Position numbers and translations under genes: made by a program
Shown: piece by piece, positions 51,342-58,912 of the stretch
How the letters are laid out: each line of letters opens with the position of its first letter
How positions within the stretch are numbered: the stretch's first letter is position 1
Assembly (NCBI GenBank): GCA_045587965.1
Contig: JAZNDH010000003.1
Location: 1-64,000, forward strand
From: Congzhengia sp045587965
GTDB lineage: Bacteria; Bacillota; Clostridia; UBA1381; UBA9506
Direction: 5' to 3'
Length of the DNA: 64,000 nt
Notes under the pieces: model-generated
Told to the model about the DNA's origin: nothing
What the model saw: the letters and a program-made list of their open reading frames with translations, nothing else
Database searches by the model: none

Positions 51342-51788
51342 ATGAATAAAGTTATTTTGGTTGGCAGATTAACAAAAGACCCTGAACTTCGCGCAACAAC
51401 ATCAGGTCTTCCTGTTTGCAGCTTTACAGTGGCGTGCGACAGAAGATTCGTTAAAGCAGGAGAAGAAAGAAAAGCAGATTTTATAAACTGTATTGCTTGG
51501 CGTCAAAGTGCCGAAGCGATTTCCAAGTACTTTGTAAAAGGTAACAGAATTGCCTTAGAAGGTTCTATCCAGACAAGAACCTGGCAGGACTCAGAAGGCA
51601 AAAACCGTTACGCTACAGAAGTTGTTGTAGATGCTTGGGAATTTGCACAAAGCAAAGGCGAAGGTGGAGCACAGGCTCCATATTCTCCAAGTTCAAATTC
51701 AGGTCTATATCCGGTTGAACCCGAAGCTCCTGCTGTAGGGGATATCGATGGATTTATGCCTATCGAAGAAGACGACTTACCTTTCTAA
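51342..51788 (+). CDS. ssb: Single-stranded DNA-binding protein
   Basis: 148 aa. OB fold with MNKVILVGRLTKDPELR, FTVACDRRF, DFINCIAWRQSAE and GNRIALEGSIQTRTW; a flexible Pro/Ser-rich linker; and the acidic tip ending EEDDLPF that recruits repair and replication proteins. Binds ssDNA as a tetramer. Between rpsF and rpsR as usual. It is the canonical SSB in contrast to the tail-less protein at 32230. Confidence 0.98.
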   Translation: MNKVILVGRLTKDPELRATTSGLPVCSFTVACDRRFVKAGEERKADFINCIAWRQSAEAISKYFVKGNRIALEGSIQTRTWQDSEGKNRYATEVVVDAWEFAQSKGEGGAQAPYSPSSNSGLYPVEPEAPAVGDIDGFMPIEEDDLPF

Positions 51789-51827
51789 AAAACGATTTAG
51801 TGTCAACTGTAAAGGAGGATATTTAAA

Positions 51828-52067
51828 ATGGCAGAAAAACCTATGGTTAGAAACCGTAAAGCAAAGAAAAAGGTTTGCTCATTTTGTCAGGATAAAGTAG
51901 AATTTATCGATTACAAAGATGTTGCTAAGTTAAGAAGATATGTTTCTGAACGTGCTAAGATTCTTCCAAGAAGAATTACAGGCACATGTGCAAAGCATCA
52001 GAGACAGTTAACAGAAGCAATCAAAAGAGCAAGACATATTGCGTTATTACCTTTTAGCGCGGAATAA
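51828..52067 (+). CDS. rpsR: 30S ribosomal protein S18
   Basis: 79 aa. KKKVCSFCQDKVEFIDYKDV contains a C-x2-C pair, so this is the Zn-ribbon-like (C+) type; LRRYVSERAKILPRRITGTCAKHQR is the conserved rRNA-binding part. Last gene of rpsF-ssb-rpsR, followed by a terminator. Confidence 0.98.
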   Translation: MAEKPMVRNRKAKKKVCSFCQDKVEFIDYKDVAKLRRYVSERAKILPRRITGTCAKHQRQLTEAIKRARHIALLPFSAE

Positions 52068-52077
52068 TTAAAAATAT

Positions 52078-52105
52078 ACACCGCATCAAATGATGCGGTG
52101 TTTCT
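52078..52105 (+). terminator. Terminator of the rpsF operon
   Basis: ACACCGCATCA (52078-52088) / TGATGCGGTGT (52091-52101), then TTCTT; weak U-tract. Confidence 0.8.
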
Positions 52106-52128
52106 TATGTAAACAAGGGGATATTATT

Positions 52129-53442
52129 ATGAACGAAAGGCTATTAAGCGGTTTAAAAGAAAACAAATGGCTAAGAGCAGCAGTTCCCGCTTTATTGCTT
52201 CATTGCAGTATCGGTACGGTATATTGCTGGTCAATTTTTAGTCAGGAAATTGCAAATTATATTGGGTTCTCAAAAGGCGCAGTGGAGTGGGCATTCAGTT
52301 TTGCAATCTTCTTTCTTGGAATGTCAGCAGCGTTTCTTGGCAATGTTGTAGAAAAGGATATTAAAAAGTCATCATTAATTGCTTCAATATGCTTTTCTTT
52401 AGGTATGATAGGCACAGGTGGATTTATTTATTATGGTGGTTTAAATCAGGGCAGTGTTGTGGCGCTTGTCGGTATATATTTATGCTATGGCTTTATTATG
52501 GGAATAGGTCTTGGTACAGGATATCTTTCGCCGGTAAAAACGCTTATGCTTTGGTTTGAAGATAAAAAAGGTCTTGCAACCGGCCTTGCTGTAGCAGGTT
52601 TTGGTGCAGCTAAGGCAATAGCAAGCCCAATAATGCAGTCAATGCTTCAAACAATGGGCAAGAGCGGTATTTATAAGATGTTCTGGATTTTGGGTTTGGT
52701 TTATTTTGTTATGATGTTTTTGGGACATCTGCTTTTAAAAAAACCTGCAGGCTGGAAAGAACCTCAGGGTAAGGAAGAGAAAAAACGTATCATAGATGTT
52801 TTAAAAACAAAGAAGATTACAAACTACATAGGTATATGGTTGATGTTTTATATAAATATTACGTGTGGTCTTGCGCTTTTGTCTCAGGAAAAAATGATTG
52901 TAAAGTGTATCGGACTTGCAGGATTTGTGGGAATTATTTCGACATTTTCTGCTATATTCAATGCCGGCGGACGTCTTGGATTTTCAGCATGGGGAGATAA
53001 AATGAAAGACAGAAATACTATTTTCAAGATTATCTTTACCATTTCAATCATACTTACAGCTGTTACAATCTTTACTGCAGGTATAAAAAACGGTGCAGCA
53101 AGTACACCTCTTGCTGTTCTTGTGTTGGTTCTTTTAATGTTCATAAACTCTGGCTACGGCGGAGGATTTTCAAACATCCCTACACTGCTTTCAGACCATT
53201 ACGGAATGGGCAGCATAAGTGCTATTCACGGAATTACATTGTCGGCATGGGCATTTGCAGGTCTTACAGGAAATCAGCTTGCTACCTGGATTGTAAATCA
53301 TTTTGGTGAGGAAATCGAGATTGCGGGTAATATGGTAAATCCTGTAGGTTACCAGACTGTGCTTTATGTGACGATTGTTCTTTATGTTATTGCATTGGCC
53401 TTGAGTGCACTATTTGTAAAAAAAGCAAATAAAACAGAATAA
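52129..53442 (+). CDS. MFS transporter, OFA (oxalate/formate antiporter-like) family
   Basis: 437 aa from ATG 52129 (AAGGGG upstream; the frame before it runs through the terminator). About twelve membrane helices. LLHCSIGTVYCWSIFSQEI at helix 1, GFIMGIGLGTGYLSPVKTLMLWF and KKGLATGLAVAGFGAAKAIASP (the family's loop between helices 4 and 5) identify the OxlT-like group. Substrate probably a small carboxylate, not predictable from sequence. Followed after 45 bp by an SDR gene on the same strand. Confidence 0.9.
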   Translation: MNERLLSGLKENKWLRAAVPALLLHCSIGTVYCWSIFSQEIANYIGFSKGAVEWAFSFAIFFLGMSAAFLGNVVEKDIKKSSLIASICFSLGMIGTGGFIYYGGLNQGSVVALVGIYLCYGFIMGIGLGTGYLSPVKTLMLWFEDKKGLATGLAVAGFGAAKAIASPIMQSMLQTMGKSGIYKMFWILGLVYFVMMFLGHLLLKKPAGWKEPQGKEEKKRIIDVLKTKKITNYIGIWLMFYINITCGLALLSQEKMIVKCIGLAGFVGIISTFSAIFNAGGRLGFSAWGDKMKDRNTIFKIIFTISIILTAVTIFTAGIKNGAASTPLAVLVLVLLMFINSGYGGGFSNIPTLLSDHYGMGSISAIHGITLSAWAFAGLTGNQLATWIVNHFGEEIEIAGNMVNPVGYQTVLYVTIVLYVIALALSALFVKKANKTE

Positions 53443-53487
53443 TTGTGTGATAAATACATTTAAAAGTCAAACAAAAGGAGTAGTCAA

Positions 53488-54264
53488 ATGAAAGCGTTAA
53501 TTACAGGGGCGAGTTCAGGTCTTGGCTGGGATATGGCACATATTTTATCGAAAAAAGGTTACGATATAATAGCTGTGGCAAGAAGAGAAGACAGACTTAA
53601 ACTTTTGAAAAATTCGCTCAACACATCGGTGGAAACAGTATGCTGTGATGTGTCTGATGCAGAACAATGCAAGAGTCTTTTAAAGTATGCACCATCGGTG
53701 GACATATTAATAAATAATGCAGGGTTTGGCGTTTTTGGTGACTTGTGCAGTACTGATTTGGAATCAGAGCTTAAAATGTTAGATACTAATGTTATGGCAA
53801 TGCACATTCTTACTAAGCTTTTTGTTAAGGAATTCAAAAAGCGAAATAGTGGTCGTATATTAAATGTAGCTTCGATTGCTGCATTTTTCCCCGGACCGCT
53901 TTTTGCTGCATATTATGCATCAAAATCTTATGTTTTACGCCTTACAGAATCTTTGGCAGAAGAATTGCGAAGAGACGAAAGTAACGTGACGGTAAGTGTT
54001 CTTTGTCCTGGTCCTGTGCACACGGAATTTGAAAATGTTGCCGGAGTGAGTTTTGGAACGGGAAAAGAACCTATGACAAAAGGAATAATTTTAGAAAGTG
54101 AAAGCGTCGCAGAATATGCAATTAAAAAAATGCTTTCGGGAAAGCTCTTGATAATCCCTGGTAAGCTGATGAAAATATCAGCATTTATGCGACGTGTTGT
54201 GTCTGATAAAATGCTGGCAAAAATTTTATATTTTATACAGAGTAAGAAAATGGAAAGAAAATAA
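53488..54264 (+). CDS. Short-chain dehydrogenase (DltE/YqjQ-like)
   Basis: 258 aa. NAD(P)-binding TGASSGLGWDMA, NNAGFGVFGDL, the catalytic Ser in NVASIAAFFPGP and Tyr-x3-Lys in YYASKSY, then SVLCPGPVHTEF. The set of motifs is that of the large group of short-chain dehydrogenases with unknown substrates. A basic C-terminus follows. Likely one transcript with the MFS gene, closed by a terminator. Confidence 0.88.
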   Translation: MKALITGASSGLGWDMAHILSKKGYDIIAVARREDRLKLLKNSLNTSVETVCCDVSDAEQCKSLLKYAPSVDILINNAGFGVFGDLCSTDLESELKMLDTNVMAMHILTKLFVKEFKKRNSGRILNVASIAAFFPGPLFAAYYASKSYVLRLTESLAEELRRDESNVTVSVLCPGPVHTEFENVAGVSFGTGKEPMTKGIILESESVAEYAIKKMLSGKLLIIPGKLMKISAFMRRVVSDKMLAKILYFIQSKKMERK

Positions 54265-54298
54265 AAAACTTAGCAGTCATAAGACTGCTAAGTTTTTT
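54264..54298. terminator. Bidirectional terminator between SDR and abrB
   Basis: AAAAACTTAGCAGTC (54264-54278) / GACTGCTAAGTTTTT (54283-54297), loop ATAA. Confidence 0.92.
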
Positions 54299-54303
54299 TG
54301 TTG

Positions 54304-54540
54304 CTATCTTAATTCATTTAAACAAGCAGGGCAAATATTTTTTCCTTTAAATGTTATAACATCTTTAGCGTTTCCGCAAAAAACACAAGATGGTTCGTAT
54401 TTTTTTAAAATAATGCTGCTGTCATCCACATAAATTTCCAATGAATCTTTTTCTGCGATATCTAATGTTCTTCTTAATTCTATTGGAAGTACGATTCTTC
54501 CTAATTCATCTACTTTTCTTACAATGCCTGTTGATTTCAT
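54304..54540 (-). CDS. abrB: AbrB/SpoVT-family transition-state regulator
   Basis: 78 aa from ATG 54540 (AAGGTGG site). N-terminal swapped-hairpin DNA-binding domain MKSTGIVRKVDELGRIVLPIELRRTL, then DSLEIYVDDSSIILKKYEPSC and a C-terminal zinc-knuckle CVFCGN / CPACL that is typical of clostridial AbrB. Dimer or tetramer repressor of stationary-phase and sporulation genes; usually several paralogues occur per genome. Single gene with its own terminator. Confidence 0.95.
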   Translation of the reverse strand: MKSTGIVRKVDELGRIVLPIELRRTLDIAEKDSLEIYVDDSSIILKKYEPSCVFCGNAKDVITFKGKNICPACLNELR

Positions 54541-54642
54541 AAAAATACCACCTTTCAATTTCTTATCTGTGGATAATTATACCATTATGAAGTATGTTAG
54601 TCAATGAATGAGCATAGAAAAAATGTGAACTTTTGTCACGTT

Positions 54643-55842
54643 TTATTTAAGATTTAAATTAAAGGCGGGTTTGTGGTCAATTTTTATAACACAAACAAAG
54701 CGTGGGTCTTCTTCTTTAAGCCTTTTGTTAATCATATCAACGGTTTCTTTTCGTTCTGTATCAGAAAGCTCAAACGGAACCTCTAAATCGAAAATAAGGT
54801 TAACCCTGTTTTCACCATCGGTCATTCTGAAATCGTGCATTCCGAGCTCAGGATTGATTTCTGCCAAAATATTTTTGACTATTTCTCTGGTATAGTTTAC
54901 TTTGTCGTTGCCGACTAAAATCGGGTCGGTGTGTATAACTGTTTCTATGCCTAATTCGTGCATAATTTTAACTTCTAAGGCGTCAATTATTTCGTGAAGT
55001 ATAATAACTGACTGTTCGCAGGAAACTTCAACGTGAACAGAAGCCAATGTTCTGCCCGGACCGTAATCGTGAACGATAAGGTCGTGTATGCCTAAAATTT
55101 TCTTGTCAGAAAGAATAATTTCGGCGATTCTGTTTACAACATCAGGATTGGGCGGAGTTCCGAGTAATGTTCCTATTGTTTCCCAGGCAAGTTTTATGCC
55201 TGAAATACAAATCAATATTGCGACAATTAAGCCTGCAATTCCGTCAATTACAGGTGGTAAAAAGCTGCACAAAACTACTGATAAAATGACAGTTGACGTT
55301 GCAATAACGTCATTAAAGCTGTCGGTAGATGTTGCGAGTAACACATCGGAATTTACTTGCTTTCCTAAAAATTTCATCGCAAAAAACATCCATAGCTTAA
55401 TCATTACAGATGCTGCAAGAATAATTAAAAGTACAATATTAAACTCAGGCTTTTGGGGAGTTAAAATCTTTGAAAAAGAGCTTTTTGTCAGTTCAAACCC
55501 CATCATAATAATTATAAATGAAACAATTAAAGAGCATATATATTCAAGCCTGCCATGACCAAACGGATGCTCGGCATCTGGTCGTTGTGAGCTCAGCTTT
55601 GCACCGAGCATGGTAACAACAGAAGAACCAATATCTGATAAATTGTTAAAAGCATCAGAAATTATGGCTATTGAGTTGATTAAGCTTCCTATAACAAATT
55701 TAATTAAAAAGAGAATTACGTTGCATATAATACCTAAAATGCCACCGAATATTCCGTAAGATGCACGAACCTGCGAGTCTGTTACGTTTTTACAGTCAGC
55801 AATAAATAGTTTAGTCAAAAATTTAATGAACAAATGTGTCAC
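54643..55842 (-). CDS. Cation diffusion facilitator (CDF) transporter
   Basis: 399 aa. Six membrane helices with metal-site motifs DAFNNLSD (helix 2), HPFGHGRLEY, and TDSFNDV (helix 5); the cytoplasmic C-terminal domain (about 225-390) includes IHDLIVHDYGPG, ASVHVEVS and ETVIHTDPI with His residues. Exports divalent cations such as zinc, iron or manganese by proton exchange. The C-terminal domain is longer than in minimal CDFs. No regulator is adjacent. Confidence 0.93.
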   Translation of the reverse strand: MTHLFIKFLTKLFIADCKNVTDSQVRASYGIFGGILGIICNVILFLIKFVIGSLINSIAIISDAFNNLSDIGSSVVTMLGAKLSSQRPDAEHPFGHGRLEYICSLIVSFIIIMMGFELTKSSFSKILTPQKPEFNIVLLIILAASVMIKLWMFFAMKFLGKQVNSDVLLATSTDSFNDVIATSTVILSVVLCSFLPPVIDGIAGLIVAILICISGIKLAWETIGTLLGTPPNPDVVNRIAEIILSDKKILGIHDLIVHDYGPGRTLASVHVEVSCEQSVIILHEIIDALEVKIMHELGIETVIHTDPILVGNDKVNYTREIVKNILAEINPELGMHDFRMTDGENRVNLIFDLEVPFELSDTERKETVDMINKRLKEEDPRFVCVIKIDHKPAFNLNLK

Positions 55843-55903
55843 CTCAGAGTGATTAGTATGTTTATATTATAAATCATTTTATCATTTTTTGCAACAGATA
55901 AAC

Positions 55904-55931
55904 ACTATTTCCTATAAATCGACATATAATG
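55904..55931 (+). promoter_or_regulatory. Possible sporulation-type promoter of the Cys-rich protein
   Basis: AC (55904-55905), 17-bp spacer, CATATAATG (55923-55931): close to the sigma-K pattern (AC, 16-17 bp, CATANNNTA) with one mismatch. No good sigma-A -35 is present. Confidence 0.35.
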
Positions 55932-55965
55932 TCATGGGGCAATAAATTTTTATGGAGGTAATAAT

Positions 55966-56184
55966 ATGTGTTGTATTTGTAATGTAGTTAACTGCATAAG
56001 AAGAAACCTGTTTTGTTGTGGCAATTCCAGATGTAACTCTGGTTGCAACAACAGAAGATATCAAGAACCAAGAACAAATATAGTTTGTGCAAATCAGCGT
56101 AACCAGTGCTTTGAACCTTGTTGCGATGAAAGAAGCACAAGATGTCATACACATCACTATCACGATTGTGGCTGTGACGAATAA
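55966..56184 (+). CDS. 72-aa cysteine-rich protein (possible spore-coat type)
   Basis: 15 of 72 residues are Cys, many in CC or C-x-C pairs, with Asn, Arg and a His-rich end (CHTHHYHDCGCDE). It starts at an ATG preceded by ATGGAGG. No known domain. Such Asn/Cys-rich small proteins in endospore formers are often coat or exosporium components; the alternative is metal storage like metallothionein. The frame is intact, has its own SD and terminator, and is not the shadow of a larger gene, so I accept it as real. Confidence 0.68.
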   Translation: MCCICNVVNCIRRNLFCCGNSRCNSGCNNRRYQEPRTNIVCANQRNQCFEPCCDERSTRCHTHHYHDCGCDE

Positions 56185-56199
56185 AAAAATAACAAATTC

Positions 56200-56236
56200 A
56201 GGAGCTGTAGCTTAGGCTACAGCTCCTATATTTTTT
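56200..56236. terminator. Terminator, CTGTAG/CTACAG type
   Basis: AGGAGCTGTAGC (56200-56211) / GCTACAGCTCCT (56216-56227), loop TTAG, then ATATTTTTTT. Confidence 0.92.
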
Positions 56237-56256
56237 TAAAAAGTGCAATTTTTTAA

Positions 56257-56285
56257 TAGACAAATGATGGTTTTTTTGGTATAGT
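56257..56285 (+). promoter_or_regulatory. Promoter of the alpha-galactosidase gene
   Basis: -35 TAGACA (56257-56262), 17-bp spacer, -10 TATAGT (56280-56285). Confidence 0.6.
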
Positions 56286-56346
56286 TATATTATGGCAAAT
56301 AGTAAAATTTTATATTAATATAATCATCTTTACAGGGGGATAAAAA

Positions 56347-58596
56347 ATGCCAATTAATTTTGACAGTAAAACAAAAACATTTCACATTCAAACGCCAAAC
56401 ACATCTTATGCATTTCGCTTAAGAGGTGATTATATGGTGGAACACCTTTACTATGGCAAGCGTCTGGAAAGCCTGGCAGGTATGGATACATACGATTATG
56501 CACCATTTGTAAGCGCTGTTTCAATGGATTATGAATTTGCTGGCGACGAAATGGCTGAACGAGGAGAATCTGCACATCCGCAATTTGTATCAAGCGGTGT
56601 TGCACTGCTTGAATATTCGCATTTTGGCTCGTGTGATACAAGAAGACCTGCGTTTCACGCTACTTATAAAGATGGGAGCAGAGTTACAAAGGCAAAATAC
56701 ATATCACATAAAATATACGATTCTAAGCCAAAGCTTGCAGGTCTGCCTTCAACCTATGTAGAGGATGACAGCGAAGCTCAAACTTTAGAGATTATTTTAC
56801 AAGATGAACTTACAGGTATTGAATTTTTATACAGATACACAGCATTTGCTAACCTTGATGTTATCACAAGAAATATAGAAGTTACAAATAAAGGAACAGC
56901 TCCTGCAAAAATCAGCCGTATTATGAGTATGCAGATTGATTTTATGGACCATGACTTTGACTTTATAGATTTACATGGTGCCTGGGGCAGAGAGTGCTAC
57001 CCTGAAAGAAGCCCGCTAACATACGGAAGCAGAATTATCGAAAATCGCGGAGTTTGCCGTTCGCACGGACAAAAACCATTCTTTGCTTTAACCCGTAAAA
57101 ATACAACTGAAAATACAGGCGATGTTTACGGCTTTGATTTTGTTTACAGCGGTAACTTCGAATGTGGTGTTGAAGTTGAAAGATACGGTGCAACACGTGC
57201 ATTTATGGGTATCGGTTCAACAGACTTTTCGTGGTTGTTAGAAAGCGGAGAAACATTTGTTGCACCTGAAGTTGTAATGGTTTATTCTGCAAATGGTATA
57301 GGCGAAATGTCAAGAACATTCCATGAGCTTTACAGAACAAGACTTGCAAGAGGTATATGGCGCGACAAAGAGCGTCCTGTACTTGTAAATAACTGGGAAG
57401 CTACATATTTCGACTTTACTGAAGAGAAACTTGTAGACCTTGCTAAATGCGGTAAAAAAGCGGGCATTGAAATGCTTGTTGTGGATGATGGCTGGTACAG
57501 ACAGAAAAAAGGCGAAGGCAATTCAATGGGAGACTGGAATGTAGATTTGAAAAAGCTCCCGGATGGACTTGATGGTTTAGCTAAAAAGATAAATGCAGAA
57601 GGATTAAAATTGGGTCTTTGGTTTGAGCCTGAAATGCTATGTCCTGATAGTGACTTATATCGTGCACATCCTGATTGGTGCTTTCATGTTGAAGGCAGAG
57701 GAAAAACCTATGCAAGATGTGAACTTGTACTTGATTTATCAAGAAGAGAAGTAGTAGAATATCTTATTGAAACATTATCCCGTGTTTTAAAAAGCGCTCC
57801 AATTGAGTATGTAAAGTGGGACGTAAACCGCGATGCTACAGAAATTGGTTCAGCTACATTACCCGCTGAAAAACAGGGAGAAATTGCGCACAGATATATG
57901 CTTGGATTATATGAAATATTAGAAAGACTAACTAAAGAATTTCCTTATCTGTTAATGGAAGGCTGTGCAGGCGGCGGTGGCCGTTTTGATGCAGGTATGA
58001 TGCATTATTTCCATCAGTATTGGACAAGTGACGATAGCGATGCAGGTGAGAGAATGTTAATCCAAACAGGAACAAGTATGTTTATGCCAAGTAAATTTAT
58101 GAGTGCTCACGTTTCAGCTGTACCTAACCATCAAATTGGAAGAACAACATCGTTCGAAGCAAGAGGCTATGTTGCTATGGGCGGTCAGCTTGGTTATGAA
58201 TTAGATATTACAAAGATGAGCGATGAAGAATTGCAACAAATTAAGGAACAAATTGAACAGTACAAGGAAATAAGAGATGTCGTACATAATGGTAAAATGT
58301 ATCGATTAAAATCTCCTTTTGAAAGTAATCACACAGTTTGGCAGTATATTTCTAAAGATGAAAAAACAGTAGTAGTATTGTACTTTAAAACAAGAGCAAT
58401 CCCTGGTTTTGAAAGAAATATGCAGTGCTTAGAAGCGCTAAATCCTGATGCCGATTACAAGTTAAGACAAACAGGCGAGGTTTATAATGGTAATGTTTTA
58501 ATGAACTACGGATTATGTGTTGAGAAAAAGCTATCGAAAGACGGTAAAAAAATGGAAGATTTTTCAGGCAAATTGCTTATATTTGATAAGATGTAA
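56347..58596 (+). CDS. Alpha-galactosidase, GH36
   Basis: 749 aa, normal for bacterial GH36. N-terminal beta-supersandwich, then a TIM barrel with VVDDGWY, GDWNVD, LWFEPEM, YVKWDVNRD (Asp492 is the expected nucleophile), EGCAGGGGRFD and QYWTSDDSDAGERM (acid/base Asp near 562-565), and a C-terminal beta-sheet domain. No signal peptide, so it acts inside the cell on raffinose- or melibiose-type oligosaccharides after uptake. No sugar ABC transporter or regulator lies next to it. Confidence 0.96.
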   Translation: MPINFDSKTKTFHIQTPNTSYAFRLRGDYMVEHLYYGKRLESLAGMDTYDYAPFVSAVSMDYEFAGDEMAERGESAHPQFVSSGVALLEYSHFGSCDTRRPAFHATYKDGSRVTKAKYISHKIYDSKPKLAGLPSTYVEDDSEAQTLEIILQDELTGIEFLYRYTAFANLDVITRNIEVTNKGTAPAKISRIMSMQIDFMDHDFDFIDLHGAWGRECYPERSPLTYGSRIIENRGVCRSHGQKPFFALTRKNTTENTGDVYGFDFVYSGNFECGVEVERYGATRAFMGIGSTDFSWLLESGETFVAPEVVMVYSANGIGEMSRTFHELYRTRLARGIWRDKERPVLVNNWEATYFDFTEEKLVDLAKCGKKAGIEMLVVDDGWYRQKKGEGNSMGDWNVDLKKLPDGLDGLAKKINAEGLKLGLWFEPEMLCPDSDLYRAHPDWCFHVEGRGKTYARCELVLDLSRREVVEYLIETLSRVLKSAPIEYVKWDVNRDATEIGSATLPAEKQGEIAHRYMLGLYEILERLTKEFPYLLMEGCAGGGGRFDAGMMHYFHQYWTSDDSDAGERMLIQTGTSMFMPSKFMSAHVSAVPNHQIGRTTSFEARGYVAMGGQLGYELDITKMSDEELQQIKEQIEQYKEIRDVVHNGKMYRLKSPFESNHTVWQYISKDEKTVVVLYFKTRAIPGFERNMQCLEALNPDADYKLRQTGEVYNGNVLMNYGLCVEKKLSKDGKKMEDFSGKLLIFDKM

Positions 58597-58610
58597 TAAT
58601 ATCAAGAAAA

Positions 58611-58642
58611 TGGGCTGTAGCATAACGCTACGGCCCATTTTT
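58611..58642 (+). terminator. Terminator, CTGTAG/CTACAG type
   Basis: TGGGCTGTAGC (58611-58621) / GCTACGGCCCA (58627-58637), one G-U pair, then TTTTT, just before repeat copy B. Confidence 0.88.
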
Positions 58643-58904
58643 GGGCTGGACGGAAAATAGCGCAGATTGGACAAACTGAGCGAAAGTAAGGCTACGCCTT
58701 GCTTTCGGTTACCCGAAGATGTACATTGGTACATCAAGAGGCGAAGTTTGTTCGAAACACAAGGCAATAAAAAACAGAAGAAATTCGTCGAATAACGAAT
58801 TTCTTCCTTAAGCTTTATCTTATTTTTTCCTTATCGTTGGAATACGAAGGCGAAATCGTGCGTTTTTCTTTGCCTTGTGTGGTCTGCGCATTTTGCTACA
58901 GCCC
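58643..58904. repeat. Dispersed structured repeat, copy B
   Basis: 262 bp, same architecture as 4348-4581: closing stem GGGCTG...CAGCCC, then AAAAT/ATTTT with bulged A, then GCGCAGA/TCTGCGC. Internal stems are CGAAAG..AAGGC/GCCTT..CTTTCG (58681-58707), GATGTAC/GTACATC (58719-58736), ACACAAGGCA (58757-58766) / TGCCTTGTGT (58871-58880) and GAAGAAATTCGT/ACGAATTTCTTC (about 58777-58806). Conserved unpaired blocks include GGACGGAAAATA, TTGGACAAACTGA and GGTTACCCGAAGATG. It lies between convergent genes. Confidence 0.75.
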
Positions 58905-58912
58905 CTTGTTTT

